Positions 11,215 through 20,000 of a stretch of DNA of 20,000 nucleotides are shown here, in pieces (position 1 is the stretch's first letter; the number at the start of each line of letters is the position of its first letter). A model generated the notes under the pieces. The model worked only from the letters and a program-made list of their open reading frames with translations, was not told the origin of the DNA and ran no database searches. The stretch lies in assembly GCA_018398765.1 (NCBI GenBank), contig JAHBMJ010004688.1, forward strand, positions 7,046 to 27,045. The letters are read 5' to 3'. This stretch comes from Chromera velia. Its lineage: Eukaryota > Sar > Chromeraceae. Made by a program: the position numbers and the translations under genes.

Positions 11215-12351
11215 TCATCGCATTTCAAGTAAGCAGAGTCGAAAGATTGGGGGCAGATGCCGCTTCAAAAAGACAACACGGTTCAATTCATGTGAAATAC
11301 CAGCAGTGTCACCGAAGTCTTGGACACACGTTGAGCTGGAAGACTGACTCAGTCTGACTGAATAGTAAAAGACGACAAACACTCCAGCATTTCGCATAGA
11401 AATTGCACGATGCACATCCAAACAGTAGAAAGGGCATTGAAGGCCATTGGCACTCACTGAAAGAGATTCTGCCCCTCTCGACAGCACCGACCGGCCGCGT
11501 GCAGCCGCCATGCGAAGATCAACAGAAAAATTCGAGAAGTCTTTTCTTTCGTCTTTCGTGCTTTCTTTCTTTGTTTGTTTGTTTCTTTGTTTCATTCTTT
11601 CTGTGCAGGCAGGACTCTCTGTCGCCCTTTCGACAGGCCTCTGCTGCATTCGTTCACTCGTCTCGTCTATCTGGATTTTTTTTTCTTGCGAAGCCGCACA
11701 CAGAGACACTCACAGTCGATTGACTGCTTTCAGTCAGGCGTTAAACTGGCAACCCCCCGTCCTCCTTCAATGCTCCGATCCGATCTCAAGAGACAGCAAC
11801 GCCCCTTCTTCTCCTGACATAGAGAGATTGGAGGAAGGAAGAAAAGCTGCATGCTTCGGCGCGTGGAGTCTTCCTGCTTTCTTAATTGAAACAACAAATT
11901 CGCCCCGTTTATTTATTTATTTCAATCAAAAAGCCCCCACGATTTCTCTTCACATACATGCTGACTGATGCGTCAACTTTGAAAGTCCCTGACGAAAGAC
12001 AGACACAGCTTCGCACTCATTTGGCTCGTCTGGTCTGTCAGTCCTTCCCTTCGTTCTGACTAAAAAATGACAAGAGAATCCGTCTCTGTCTGTTTGAAAA
12101 AAAAATGACAAGAGACACTGTCTCTGTCTCTGCAAACATTCCTTTCTATCTGCACGCTCGGCAGGTAAAGAAGGACGACCCAAAAAGAGACACCACATGA
12201 ACTTTTCAGTCAATCAACAAAGCTTGCAACGATACAAAAAAAGGGAAAATCAGTTGCCTGTCCACTTGCCCGCAGAGGCCCTGCGGACAGACACGACCCC
12301 GATTCCCTTTCCAATTTCATGACAGGCACAACCCCTTCCTCGTCTCCCTTC
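11215..12351. other. 3' flank of the fumarate reductase gene, low-complexity
   Basis: Open frames on both strands here are rich in low-complexity sequence (TTTC/GTTT runs at 11530-11600) and have no family motif, so no gene is called. On the minus strand three overlapping AATAAA hexamers (11908-11922) lie about 430 bp past the fumarate reductase stop and are a plausible polyadenylation signal. A 38-bp unit is tandemly duplicated at about 12062-12134; its second copy contains a perfect 15-bp palindrome (12111-12125). Confidence 0.5.
11908..11922 (-). terminator. Candidate polyadenylation signal
   Basis: AATAAATAAATAAA on the minus strand lies downstream of the fumarate reductase stop codon. 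Placement is plausible but untested, and usage in this organism is unknown. Confidence 0.3.
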
Positions 12352-15259
12352 TCAGAGGCGGGCGTGGGTGGGCGCAGCGGCTCCCTCGATCTGACCGATG
12401 ACACACTCAGGTGCGTACTTCTCCACCACCTCTGGCTTGTGGAGCATGTTGAACTCCTCAGAGGCGTCTCTCCCTGCGAAGAGCATGATAGCCTTCTTGC
12501 CACCAGGGTGGTCATGCATGAACTCAGTGCAATCGAGCACCTGTCCGTTCACGATCACCCAGCAGTCGTCCTCCTTGTTGTGCTTCGCAACCTCGGCGTG
12601 AGAGATCACACGGAGACCACCAGAAGACGAGGGTGCGCTCCCCCCTGCACCTCCACTGGCGGCCCCTGCGGCAGACACGGAAGCAGAACCTGCAGAACCC
12701 CCTCCCCTGATCTTGTTCAGAGCATCCCCCGCGTTCTGACCCGCAATCCTTCCGTACACCACACAGTCCAGGAGGGAGTTTCCTCCCAGTCTGTTCGCAC
12801 CGTGCACACCCCCCATCACCTCTCCTGCTGCCCACAGGTTGGACACAGGGGCCGCTGCTCCGGTGAGCACACGGGCGTGCTCATCCACGTGGAGCCCTCC
12901 CATGGTGTAGTGGAGGACGGGGGTGACGATGGCGACGTGGAAGAAATCGTCCATCTTCCAGGGAAGGTTGGAGAAGAACTTTTTCCCGAACGGACACTTC
13001 TTCTGACCTGCACACATGCATACACAGGGTGAAGGGAAGGAAAAGAGGGGGCAGGGCGAACGGGAAAAGCCTTCAATGAGGGAAAGGGACACGCACTGGG
13101 AAGAGTTCAAGAGACAGACAAGCACGCACCAGAATAAAACTAGAAGAAGAGGGTTTTTGGAAAAGAGTCTGGCATGTCTGTAGAAGCAGAACGTTAGTCA
13201 AGCGGGGCTCCTCATCTTTACACGGCCATCTGGCAGAAGTATTTGCCGGCCTATCTTTACGCATACACGCCCCGCTTCATCGAAGTCAAGCCTCAGTCAG
13301 ATCCCACCCTCATATCCACACCACATACACACATCTGCCGATCAATGCAGCCCTACTGTCTTTGTCTGTCTGCTTTTGATGAGCCGCCTTTGACTGCCAT
13401 TCCTTCCACGTGCAAATCGCCCTCTCATCTGACAGAGACAAAGACATGCAGCCTTCTACTCTGCGCTCTCCGCAAGCAGGACCGACCGACCGACCGACCG
13501 ACCAGAGGCGATGGCGTTGTAGTCCTCGAAGGTCGCCTGGATCTTCTCAGGAGAGACGCCCATCTCGGCTGCCAGCTCCCTTCCAGACCTCACACGCTTC
13601 ATCAGACCCCTACCGCAGTAGTGCTTGCAGTGCCACTCAATCTCCTTCGAGGCTTTCCCGTTCAGAATCAAACGATAGGGACCCCTCTTATTCTCCCACA
13701 TTCTTCCAGTCACGTAGTCTCTGTGACCGAGCTCATCAGCGAATCTGTCCCCCTCGTTGTTCAACAGCATCCCCCCCACACCCCTGAGGGCCTCTGCTGC
13801 GAGGAATTTGACTTTCGCGTCGGGTTCCTTCAAATCGACCAAACCGGTCGGGTGGACCTGAACCTGCTCCATGTCCACTGCACTCGCACCGATGGCTCGG
13901 GCCATCTTGACACCGTCTCCGGTGCAGTGCTCTCCGTTGGTGGTGGGCAGATGGAGCAGGTCGGGACGGTGGATACCCAAAAGGGAGTCGGGGGCAAAGT
14001 CAGCGGCATAACCGCCGGTGGCGATCACGACCAGTCCAGACTCCGTGAAAGTCTGGCCCTTTCTGTTGGCATACTCGACGCCACACACAGCGCCAGAGGC
14101 GTCGGTGAGAAGGCGGTTGACCTTTGCCTTGGTAACGATGCGGGCACGGTCAGGGGAGGACTTGGCAATGTTTTCGAGCTTCTCCATCAAGGCGTATGTG
14201 ATGGTCATCCCTGGGAACCTCTCCTTTCCGCGATGGGTGCGCTCGAAGGAGTGGCCTCCGAGACGGGAGACGAGGGACAAGTCCAGGTTGAAGGCGGTCT
14301 GCAGCCATTCGACTGCGGGCCCAGAGTTGTGGGTGAGTGCCTTGATGAGAGGGGGGCGTCCCAGTTGACGGGCTGACTTGGCAGTGTCAGCGTAGAAAGC
14401 CTCGGGGGAGTCCTGCGAGAAGCAGCCATAAGGAGAGAGTTGATTTGCTTTGGCAGGGGGGTGGCCATGCATCTGTCCGCATCTGGTGGAGAACGTCTGC
14501 TCTGTGTCTGAGCATCTAGGTTTTCTCTCCTCTACAAATGTTTGTTTGTGTACTTGGCCGGACGTCCGGTTCAAGGGATGAGGACAAAAAGAGGCAGGAA
14601 TCGAGAAGAACAAATTGCCAGATGAATATGGCAGCAAAGGCCCAAAAGAAAGAACTGAAAGAGTTTCAATCTGAAATCGCATGACAAGTCAAAAATACCA
14701 AATATTATAAGATGGTCGCGAGTGTAGGATGGAGAGAGGGCCCAGGAAAGTGCTGAGGAGAAAGAGAAGCTGGCAAGCTACGACTGAAGAAACTGAAACG
14801 GCCAAACGACCTGTCAAGCATCAAGTCCAGTGCATGCATGAAGGTGCTCACCTTGATGCCCTTGTTGATTTGGGTCTGCGTCAGAGTGCCATTGATTCCC
14901 GAGGTAGCCTTGGTGGAGTTTCCTCCCATGAAGGAGGACTTGTCGACCACCAGAACGCGGCCTCCCTTCTCAAGAACAGAGTGCGCGGCGGACAATCCTG
15001 CAATAATGGGCAAGGAGGGGAGAAAGTCGGTTGTTGATGCGATGTTTGGTGGTCGAGGACACCAGAACTGAGAGCCGTCTCCGTTTGAGGAGACTATCCA
15101 AGGCTGACGATCACTGACCTGCAAGGCCGCCTCCGATGATGATCACCTGCAAGATTATCACACATAAAAGCAGGGAGATTCAGGAATATGGTGCGATTTG
15201 ATCCAGACATCAGGGCACGGCGCAGCGCTGTTTCAGTAACCCACCTGGTCGATTGACAT
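12352..15259 (-). CDS. Soluble fumarate reductase flavoprotein fused to cytochrome b5
   Basis: Five coding exons on the minus strand join in phase: 15259-15245, 15146-15119, 14997-14852, 14412-13503 and 13007-12352. The total is 1755 nt, 584 residues, with GT-AG introns of 98, 121, 439 and 495 nt. Residues 6-15 are VIIIGGGLAG, the FAD-binding GxGxxG. The flavoprotein domain runs to about 465. Residues matching the fumarate reductase active site are His123 (THRG), His250 in HPTG, Arg286 in GDRFADE (the likely proton donor), His399 (LHYTMGG) and Arg439 (ANRLGGNS). A Gly/Ala/Ser linker (468-497) leads to a b5 domain with heme ligands His533 (HPGG) and His556, spaced as in flavocytochrome b2. The protein would reduce fumarate to succinate using electrons passed through heme b. 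There is no signal peptide or membrane segment, so cytosol is likely. The ATG at 15259 is chosen because the five-residue exon MSIDQ splices exactly onto the FAD motif. Confidence 0.88.
13479..13502 (-). repeat. GGTC tandem repeat at the donor of intron 4
   Basis: On the minus strand exon 4 ends TCTG and the intron begins with five to six GGTC units. Every unit offers a GT 4 bp further on; only the first keeps the frame with exon 5. Confidence 0.75.
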
Positions 15260-15942
15260 GGTGTGAAAAAGAAGCTGGGGTGTCGGGAAGAGAGTGACTG
15301 AATTGACACACAAGGATCCCTTTGGGAACAAAACTGTCAAGAAACCCGATACCAATCTGGAGGTCTACGTACGCTACACAGGCAGTTGAGAAAGAACATG
15401 TGAGATGGAGTGGTTTCCCTTCTTCGAACTTCCGGAAGGAGAGAATTTTAAAGGCGCACTTCCAAGTTCCAAAATCGAAGTGGTTGTGATCGCGATGATG
15501 TCAGCACTGTCACCCCTGTCATCACCCCTATAATAGGGCCTATATAGCTGCGCAGCTAGCAGGCCCCGCGACATGCACCCCGGAAGTCCAATCTTTTTTC
15601 GCCGGGCCCCGGCGCGCCGTGCATTGCGGCACAGAAACGCGGTCGGACCCGCGGCCTGAATGTCACGGATCGAAAGCTATCCACGTCTCCATGATCTCGA
15701 TCTTTTGAACCTCTTCGACCTGGCACTTTGGCCAAGTTGGATCGGACATCAGCTCCGTTTACATAATCGGTAGTCACTGTCTTCGGCTGTGCAGGCCCAG
15801 CTGTTCATTTGTGGCACAATGGAGTGATGGAATTTTGCGCTGGGCGTACGCTGTCCCACCAAGAAAAGGGTTTTACAGACCAGCCGTGAATCTCGTTTTT
15901 GAATTCGTCTCCGGGGCGGATCTCCATTTCTTTTGTCTTTCG
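15260..15942. promoter_or_regulatory. Divergent intergenic region (shared promoter)
   Basis: About 0.68 kb separates the ATG codons of the two divergent genes and must hold both promoters and 5' UTRs. Notable are a TATA-like run (15540-15546) next to a 14-bp perfect palindrome TAGCTGCGCAGCTA (15545-15558), a quasi-palindromic CTATAATAGGGCCTATATAG just before it, and three TGTCA words at about 15495-15520. GC-rich DNA follows at 15565-15660. Two very short upstream reading frames (15819-15827 and 15826-15888) would precede the TPR-gene ATG if transcribed. Confidence 0.5.
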
Positions 15943-16699
15943 ATGAATTTGCCTCTCCGATTTGGACCCTCAAACCTCGCTGAGTGGTTCGAAAAATGCG
16001 AAGAGGACGAAGGATCGCGCGAGAATGCGATGACGGTGCTCAAAACCCTTCGCATGGCCGGGAATGGAATTCAGTTTGATCTCTTTGCTCCTCTACTGAA
16101 GTTGATTAAGAGTGAAAAACCGTTTCTCGGCGTGCTTGCTCTTGATGTCCTCGCCTTATCGCTAGGCTCTGAGGAACAAGGAGGGGCGCAGTTTTTCAAA
16201 TTAACCAGAGAGACGGAGTTACTCGACCAACTTTTTGAGACCCTGACAGCAGCCGCCGTCTCTAGTCCGTTTTGTAGTGTGCGCTTCCGTGTGCCCAGTA
16301 TGGCCTCTGTTCTCAATCGTTTAGTGCCTTCAGGGGACGGCCACAGGCTGCAGACTCCCCTCTTCCCCCCAACATTGTTCGCTGCCACCGCGGACCTTTT
16401 TCAGCAAGAGGGGGCACAAGTCGTTGAAGAGCTCGAAAGTGAAAAGGGAAAACACCAGGCAGAGGTCATGGTGAAACCGGGTGCTACGATTGAGGACGCA
16501 AAAAAATTTGTTCCAAGGTCAGATACGCAAAGGAAGAGTTGTGCAATAAAAGAGCAACAGACTCGCAGTTTTGTGGTCTTATGAATCGGCGGGAGTTGAA
16601 TGTTTCTCCTCCCCCTCTCACAAAATTTGTGTCCATTCTTTTTCTTCCCCCGATTCCCCCCGAAACCTTTTTTTCCCTTTGTCTTTGCCATCTTCGTCG

Positions 16700-16757
<58 letters not shown>

Positions 16758-18309
16758 ACTTACTTAGCTTTTTCCCTCCGTCCAGACTTTCTTCTCCCTC
16801 CAACCTCCTCCCTGTACCCCCGTTCCCCACCCGTCCCCTCTTTGTCTCTCTCGATCCCTCAGGTTCCTGGAGATCTCGATGGAGCTGACCGCCCTGTCCC
16901 TCTCCAACTTGGCGTTGAGTCTCATCGACAGAGACAAACACCGCACACAGGTCGTACGGGAGGCCCCCCAGAGTATCTCGAGGGCCTACGTGCACCTCCT
17001 GAGGCCAGATGGTCCCTTTCCGACTGCCTACCCTGAGTCAGGGTCGTTCAGGGCAGTTGCAGAGGCGCCAGCGCTTCTCCTTGACGGCCAGGTCTGGCGG
17101 TGGTGTTTCCCTTCCCTGCCCGGGGATGAAACGAAGAGAGCCACCGTGGGCGTGAGTGAGCCTGCTGATGTTGAGGGATGCTGTGCCGCTGAGGCGGCAA
17201 AGGAAGAAAGTGTAGCAGCCGCATTTGCTGAGAGACAGGCTGCCTTCGTTCCTGCTCTTCTTGCTGCATGGGAGGAAGTCAGGGGAAAGGCCGAGGGGTC
17301 GGATTTGAGCCCCTCGTCCGCTCTGGAGATCTTCTCGAAAGCCACCGAGACGTGTCTAGACGCAGTGGTAGACGCGCAAAAAAGAGAGGAAAGGTTCAAT
17401 ATCAAGGATCGAGAAGAGAAGTGGGGGGCCGATAATGTTCCAGACAGCCAAACCGTAGCGCTCTCCGTGATGTCTGTATTAGATGCAGCAAGCCCTTTGT
17501 TGCACACAGCAGCTTCTCTTCTTTCTCTTGACTGCTCAAATTCTTTGGGGGCAGACCCGGTCAGTGGATTGAAAGTTTCACTTCCGGTTTTCTCTCGTCT
17601 CTCTGCTGCGTTGATCAAAAAGGCTACAAAGGAAAAATGGGGTGTAGAGGGGGCAGAGAAAGAGGCCCCAGAGTCGGCAGCCACAAGTCCTGGTGAGGCT
17701 GCGGCGTTTGCACTGATGGGGCGGGGGGGTGTCAAGTGCTTGAACCCTGCCATTGGGGTTGTGCCTCCGAAGAGTGAGGAGCACGGGAGGGTGGTGGGAT
17801 TCTACCCCCCTGCCATTGACTCTGCCCTTCTTTGTGCAAGCAGTAGTCTCCCCCTGGGGGTCTTAGCTGTTGAGGGGGGAGCGAAAGAGAAAGAGAGTTG
17901 CGACCTTGCGCGCAGTGTATCGACGTGGAGGATGAGAATTGAGTGGAACAGGGAGGCCGGCAATGGTGCGTTTAGGGCATCCGAGTTTGTAATGGCTGTG
18001 GGATTTTACAAGAATGGGTTGCAGCTCTGTGAAGTGTTGGGGCGATTGCAAGAGGCTTCGAGCGTAATGCTTCCTGTGTCTAAACATGAGGATGAGGAGA
18101 GTGGGGGTGAGGGCGATGGCGGAGAGAGCGATTTGCCTCGTCTTCGCGTGTTTCTTCTTTCAAACTGTGCACAAGCTTTTCTGAAGATCGGGCGATTCAG
18201 GGAGGCACGAAATCTTGCAGCGCAGGCGTTGCAGTTAGATGGCTTGCATGAGAAAAGCCGCATGCGATTCGATGCTGCAGTGGCTGCTATTGAAAAATGT
18301 GGCTATTAG
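15943..18309 (+). CDS. TPR-repeat protein of unknown function
   Basis: Two exons, 15943-16517 and 16863-18309, join in phase (AG plus G makes Arg192) across a 345-nt GT-AG intron, giving 673 residues. The frame is open upstream of 15943, but this is its first ATG. The N-terminal half is mostly helical-looking with no recognised domain. The middle (about 250-540) is Ala/Ser/Glu-rich. The C-terminal 120 residues resemble TPR repeats: about 551-583 reads NREAGNGAFRASEF then YKNGLQLCE, and about 617-650 reads LLSNCAQAFLKIGRFREA then AAQALQLD, with a following helix. This R..GN..F / N.A....K.G.F.EA pattern is like co-chaperone TPRs of the UNC-45/TTC4 kind, which bind Hsp90 or Hsp70 tails. An acidic Gly/Glu loop (about 600-616) separates the two repeats. 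Chaperone binding is only an inference. Confidence 0.75.
16701..16755 (+). repeat. (CT)n(CA)n compound microsatellite in an intron
   Basis: About 12 CT units run directly into about 15 CA units, followed by CTTA repeats, inside the TPR-gene intron. The long pyrimidine-rich region continues to the acceptor at 16861-16862. Confidence 0.95.
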
Positions 18310-19326
18310 TCTGGCAAGGACTAGGAACTTGCCACTTAATTGGCCATCATTTCAAGGACTATCTTAGTCTTGATTAATTGAAAAAAATCTTGTTTTGTAT
18401 GTCACTGGCAGTAACGGTAAATTGAGATCTGATGTGAATTATATAATTTAATGAACGATTTGTATGGGGGCTACGAGTATATTGGAAACAAATTCAACCT
18501 CCCTGAACCTATAAGTGCCACTTAAAAAAATATTATCAAGATGATCTCTATCTACTACGGCATCTTTTTTCAAAAGACCGTCCACGCCTGCGGTGTAGAC
18601 GGTCAAGGCACCGTTCAGATATGCGGCTTTTGCTTTCAAAACACCCTAAATGATCCGCGCCTGGGCTCTGTGGGCCTAGGCTGTGGCGTAGACTTCTAGG
18701 CAGACTTTCAAGCTTATTCAAAAATGCGGCTTAAACTTTCAAGTGGTAGTTAGGTGCAGGGAGGTCGCAAATTTATATTTCAAGGCTTATGACTGAGATT
18801 AAGTGAAAATTTTTTTCTTCATAGCAAAAAAATCTTTTTCTGTCGGGATATTTAGCTACATATCGCTCACGCAGCCATCGTAGCGGTACTCGGAAATCTT
18901 GATGATCTTGAGGGTTTTGTTGGAAATCTTGTGTACTTAGAATTTCTATCTAAATTTCCTACTTTCTAGGGCCTCGGATTTACCTCCGAGGATGCACAAA
19001 CATCATTCTAGCACTTAGACCTTCGCACGCGCGAATGCGCACGAAAAAACTTATATCGATATTTTTAATTCACGCATGTATATATGCATATAAGCGCACA
19101 CAAGATTCGATGAATTCTTTTTTTTTCTAGCTCCCCCCAAGCCGGCCTTGTCTCCATTTTCGGTGATATAGAGTCGCTACGTACAGCTTTCGTAATAGAG
19201 TGTTCGAGTCCATGCATGAATTGACAGTGTGCCAGCTCCGTTGGCTAATTGGTGTTGAGTTGAATCGGCAACTAGACTTGCCTTTTACCCCGCTGCCAGT
19301 CCACGGTTTCTGTCTCGCCTTCTAGG
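18310..19326. other. AT-rich intergenic DNA with two hairpins
   Basis: Downstream of the TPR gene no protein-like frame is seen. A 29-nt hairpin at 18576-18604 has a 13-bp stem (one mismatch, one wobble) and TGC loop. A second at 18972-18991 pairs CCTCGGA with TCCGAGG across six bases. The rest is AT-rich with T and A homopolymers. Confidence 0.55.
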
Positions 19327-19412
19327 CCACCGACGCTCCTTTCAGGGAGTTGAAAACTGCGTTCGAGGAGCTCGGGTCTCTCTTCCTACCATCCTTCTTC
19401 TCTCTCTGGCAG

Positions 19413-19625
19413 TAATTGGCGCCTGAGGGGTTTCAGCGTCCTCACCTGCTCGAGGCACCACTCCTTCTCCGGCCCTTTCCCCGAGTACATGCAAGAGAGC
19501 AGACGACGAAGAGTAAATCTGTCTAATCGATCTTTGCACATGATGCAACACCTTTTTGCTGATCTCATGATGTTGTCGAGTCGGACGTCTTCTGCTCCGC
19601 GATTGGTCGATTGGCCCTCTCACCG
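19413..19625 (+). CDS. Possible internal exon of an unidentified plus-strand gene
   Basis: A long pyrimidine tract ending TGGCAG (19412) is followed by an open stretch of about 70 codons that stops exactly at a strong donor, CCG|GTGAGT (19626). The deduced residues include FPEYMQESRRRRVNL and MMQHLFADLMMLSS. No family is recognised. A competing frame from 19327 (acceptor CTTCTAG, then ATDAPFRELKTAFEELG) is also open for about 29 codons. Low confidence. Confidence 0.25.
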
Positions 19626-19972
19626 GTGAGTCTGCAAAAAGACTCTGTAACTTCTATGGATGGTGTTTTACTTACGGTTAGGATTATTCAATAAATTTCC
19701 CTCTACATGTATAGACACTGGATTGGTTTATGTATATTAGATACAGTGAAGTGAGGACTGATTGAATGGCAGCTGTTACATACAGTGGCAAAGCCTTCAT
19801 GCTCAAGTCTGCAGTTTCTCGTCGTATATACTTTGTAAGACTATTTTCTTCCTAAATTCTGACATACGTCCTAGGGAGGCACTGAACAGATTGATTCATC
19901 TATCCGTTTTTATCTATCTTCTTTAGCTCTCCTTATATTTGTATTCCTTCTGTCCACTTGTTTACCTCTCAG

Positions 19973-20000
19973 GAGGAAGAAGAGCTTGCACGGCTTCGGA
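19973..20000 (+). CDS. Possible exon start running off the window
   Basis: A strong acceptor (TTTACCTCTCAG, 19961-19972) precedes GAGGAAGAAGAGCTTGCACG. In one frame it reads EEEELARLR, an exon-like charged start. The exon continues outside the window. Confidence 0.35.

Noticed and set aside
11215-11968. Open frames of 164 and 173 codons on opposite strands
   Set aside because: Both arise over the same low-complexity TTTC/GTTT stretch, have biased composition and show no family features.
12319-14376. Long plus-strand frames opposite the fumarate reductase gene
   Set aside because: They are mirror frames of real exons with high GC; composition (His, Arg, Pro, Ser rich) is not protein-like.
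15094-15309. Reading straight through intron 1 of the fumarate reductase gene
   Set aside because: The frame preceding the FAD motif meets a TGA before any ATG, whereas splicing restores MSIDQ-VIIIGGG in phase.
15374-15777. Two minus-strand frames in the divergent intergenic region
   Set aside because: They do not join in phase with the fumarate reductase exons, and the MSIDQ exon at 15245-15259 gives a clean start instead.
16539-17036. Plus-strand frame containing SLSLSL and HTHTHT
   Set aside because: It is the translation of the CT/CA microsatellite in the TPR-gene intron.

Overview
The window looks like nuclear DNA of a unicellular eukaryote. Two protein-coding genes carry GT-AG introns with pyrimidine-rich acceptors, there are CT/CA microsatellites, and three classes of eukaryotic transposable element are present. 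An intron-rich protist or alga, for example a chromerid-like alveolate, fits best, but the sequence alone does not fix the taxon.

Layout. 1-1367 holds a transposase-like open frame related to the Tnp2 (CACTA/EnSpm) family; it lacks an ATG and reads like a 3' exon or a relic. 1368-2134 is very AT-rich. 2135-4030 is proposed to be a non-autonomous hAT-like DNA transposon: its inverted ends start TAG(A/G)GATAGCTAT, are rich in TATCGG repeats, and are flanked by an 8-bp duplication differing at one base. 4171-10628 is a complete but decayed Ty3/gypsy LTR retrotransposon on the minus strand. It has 287/293-bp LTRs about 4% diverged, an exact 5-bp target duplication GTAGG, a polypurine tract, a probable primer-binding site, gag with zinc knuckle, an in-frame GGGAAAC -1 frameshift heptamer, then protease, reverse transcriptase, RNase H and integrase, and an out-of-frame chromodomain-like tail. 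About fourteen stops and at least four frameshifts make it inactive. 10629-12351 has no convincing gene but contains a dense cluster of hairpins (10635-10881) and the 3' flank of the next gene.

The host genes are a divergent pair. On the minus strand (15259 to 12352, five coding exons) is a soluble fumarate reductase flavoprotein fused to a C-terminal cytochrome b5 domain; splicing by eye gives a clean 584-residue product with the catalytic residues in place. On the plus strand (15943 to 18309, two exons) is a 673-residue protein with C-terminal TPR-like repeats and no assigned function. They share about 0.68 kb of intergenic DNA with a TATA-like run and a 14-bp perfect palindrome. 18310-19400 is AT-rich with two short hairpins. 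From about 19.4 kb to the end there may be exons of another plus-strand gene running out of the window.

No operon-like or defence-type system is visible. The most interesting signals are the hAT-like element with its satellite-like ends, the preserved -1 frameshift signal and chromo-like tail in the dead retrotransposon, and the flavoprotein-b5 fusion with its tiny first exons.
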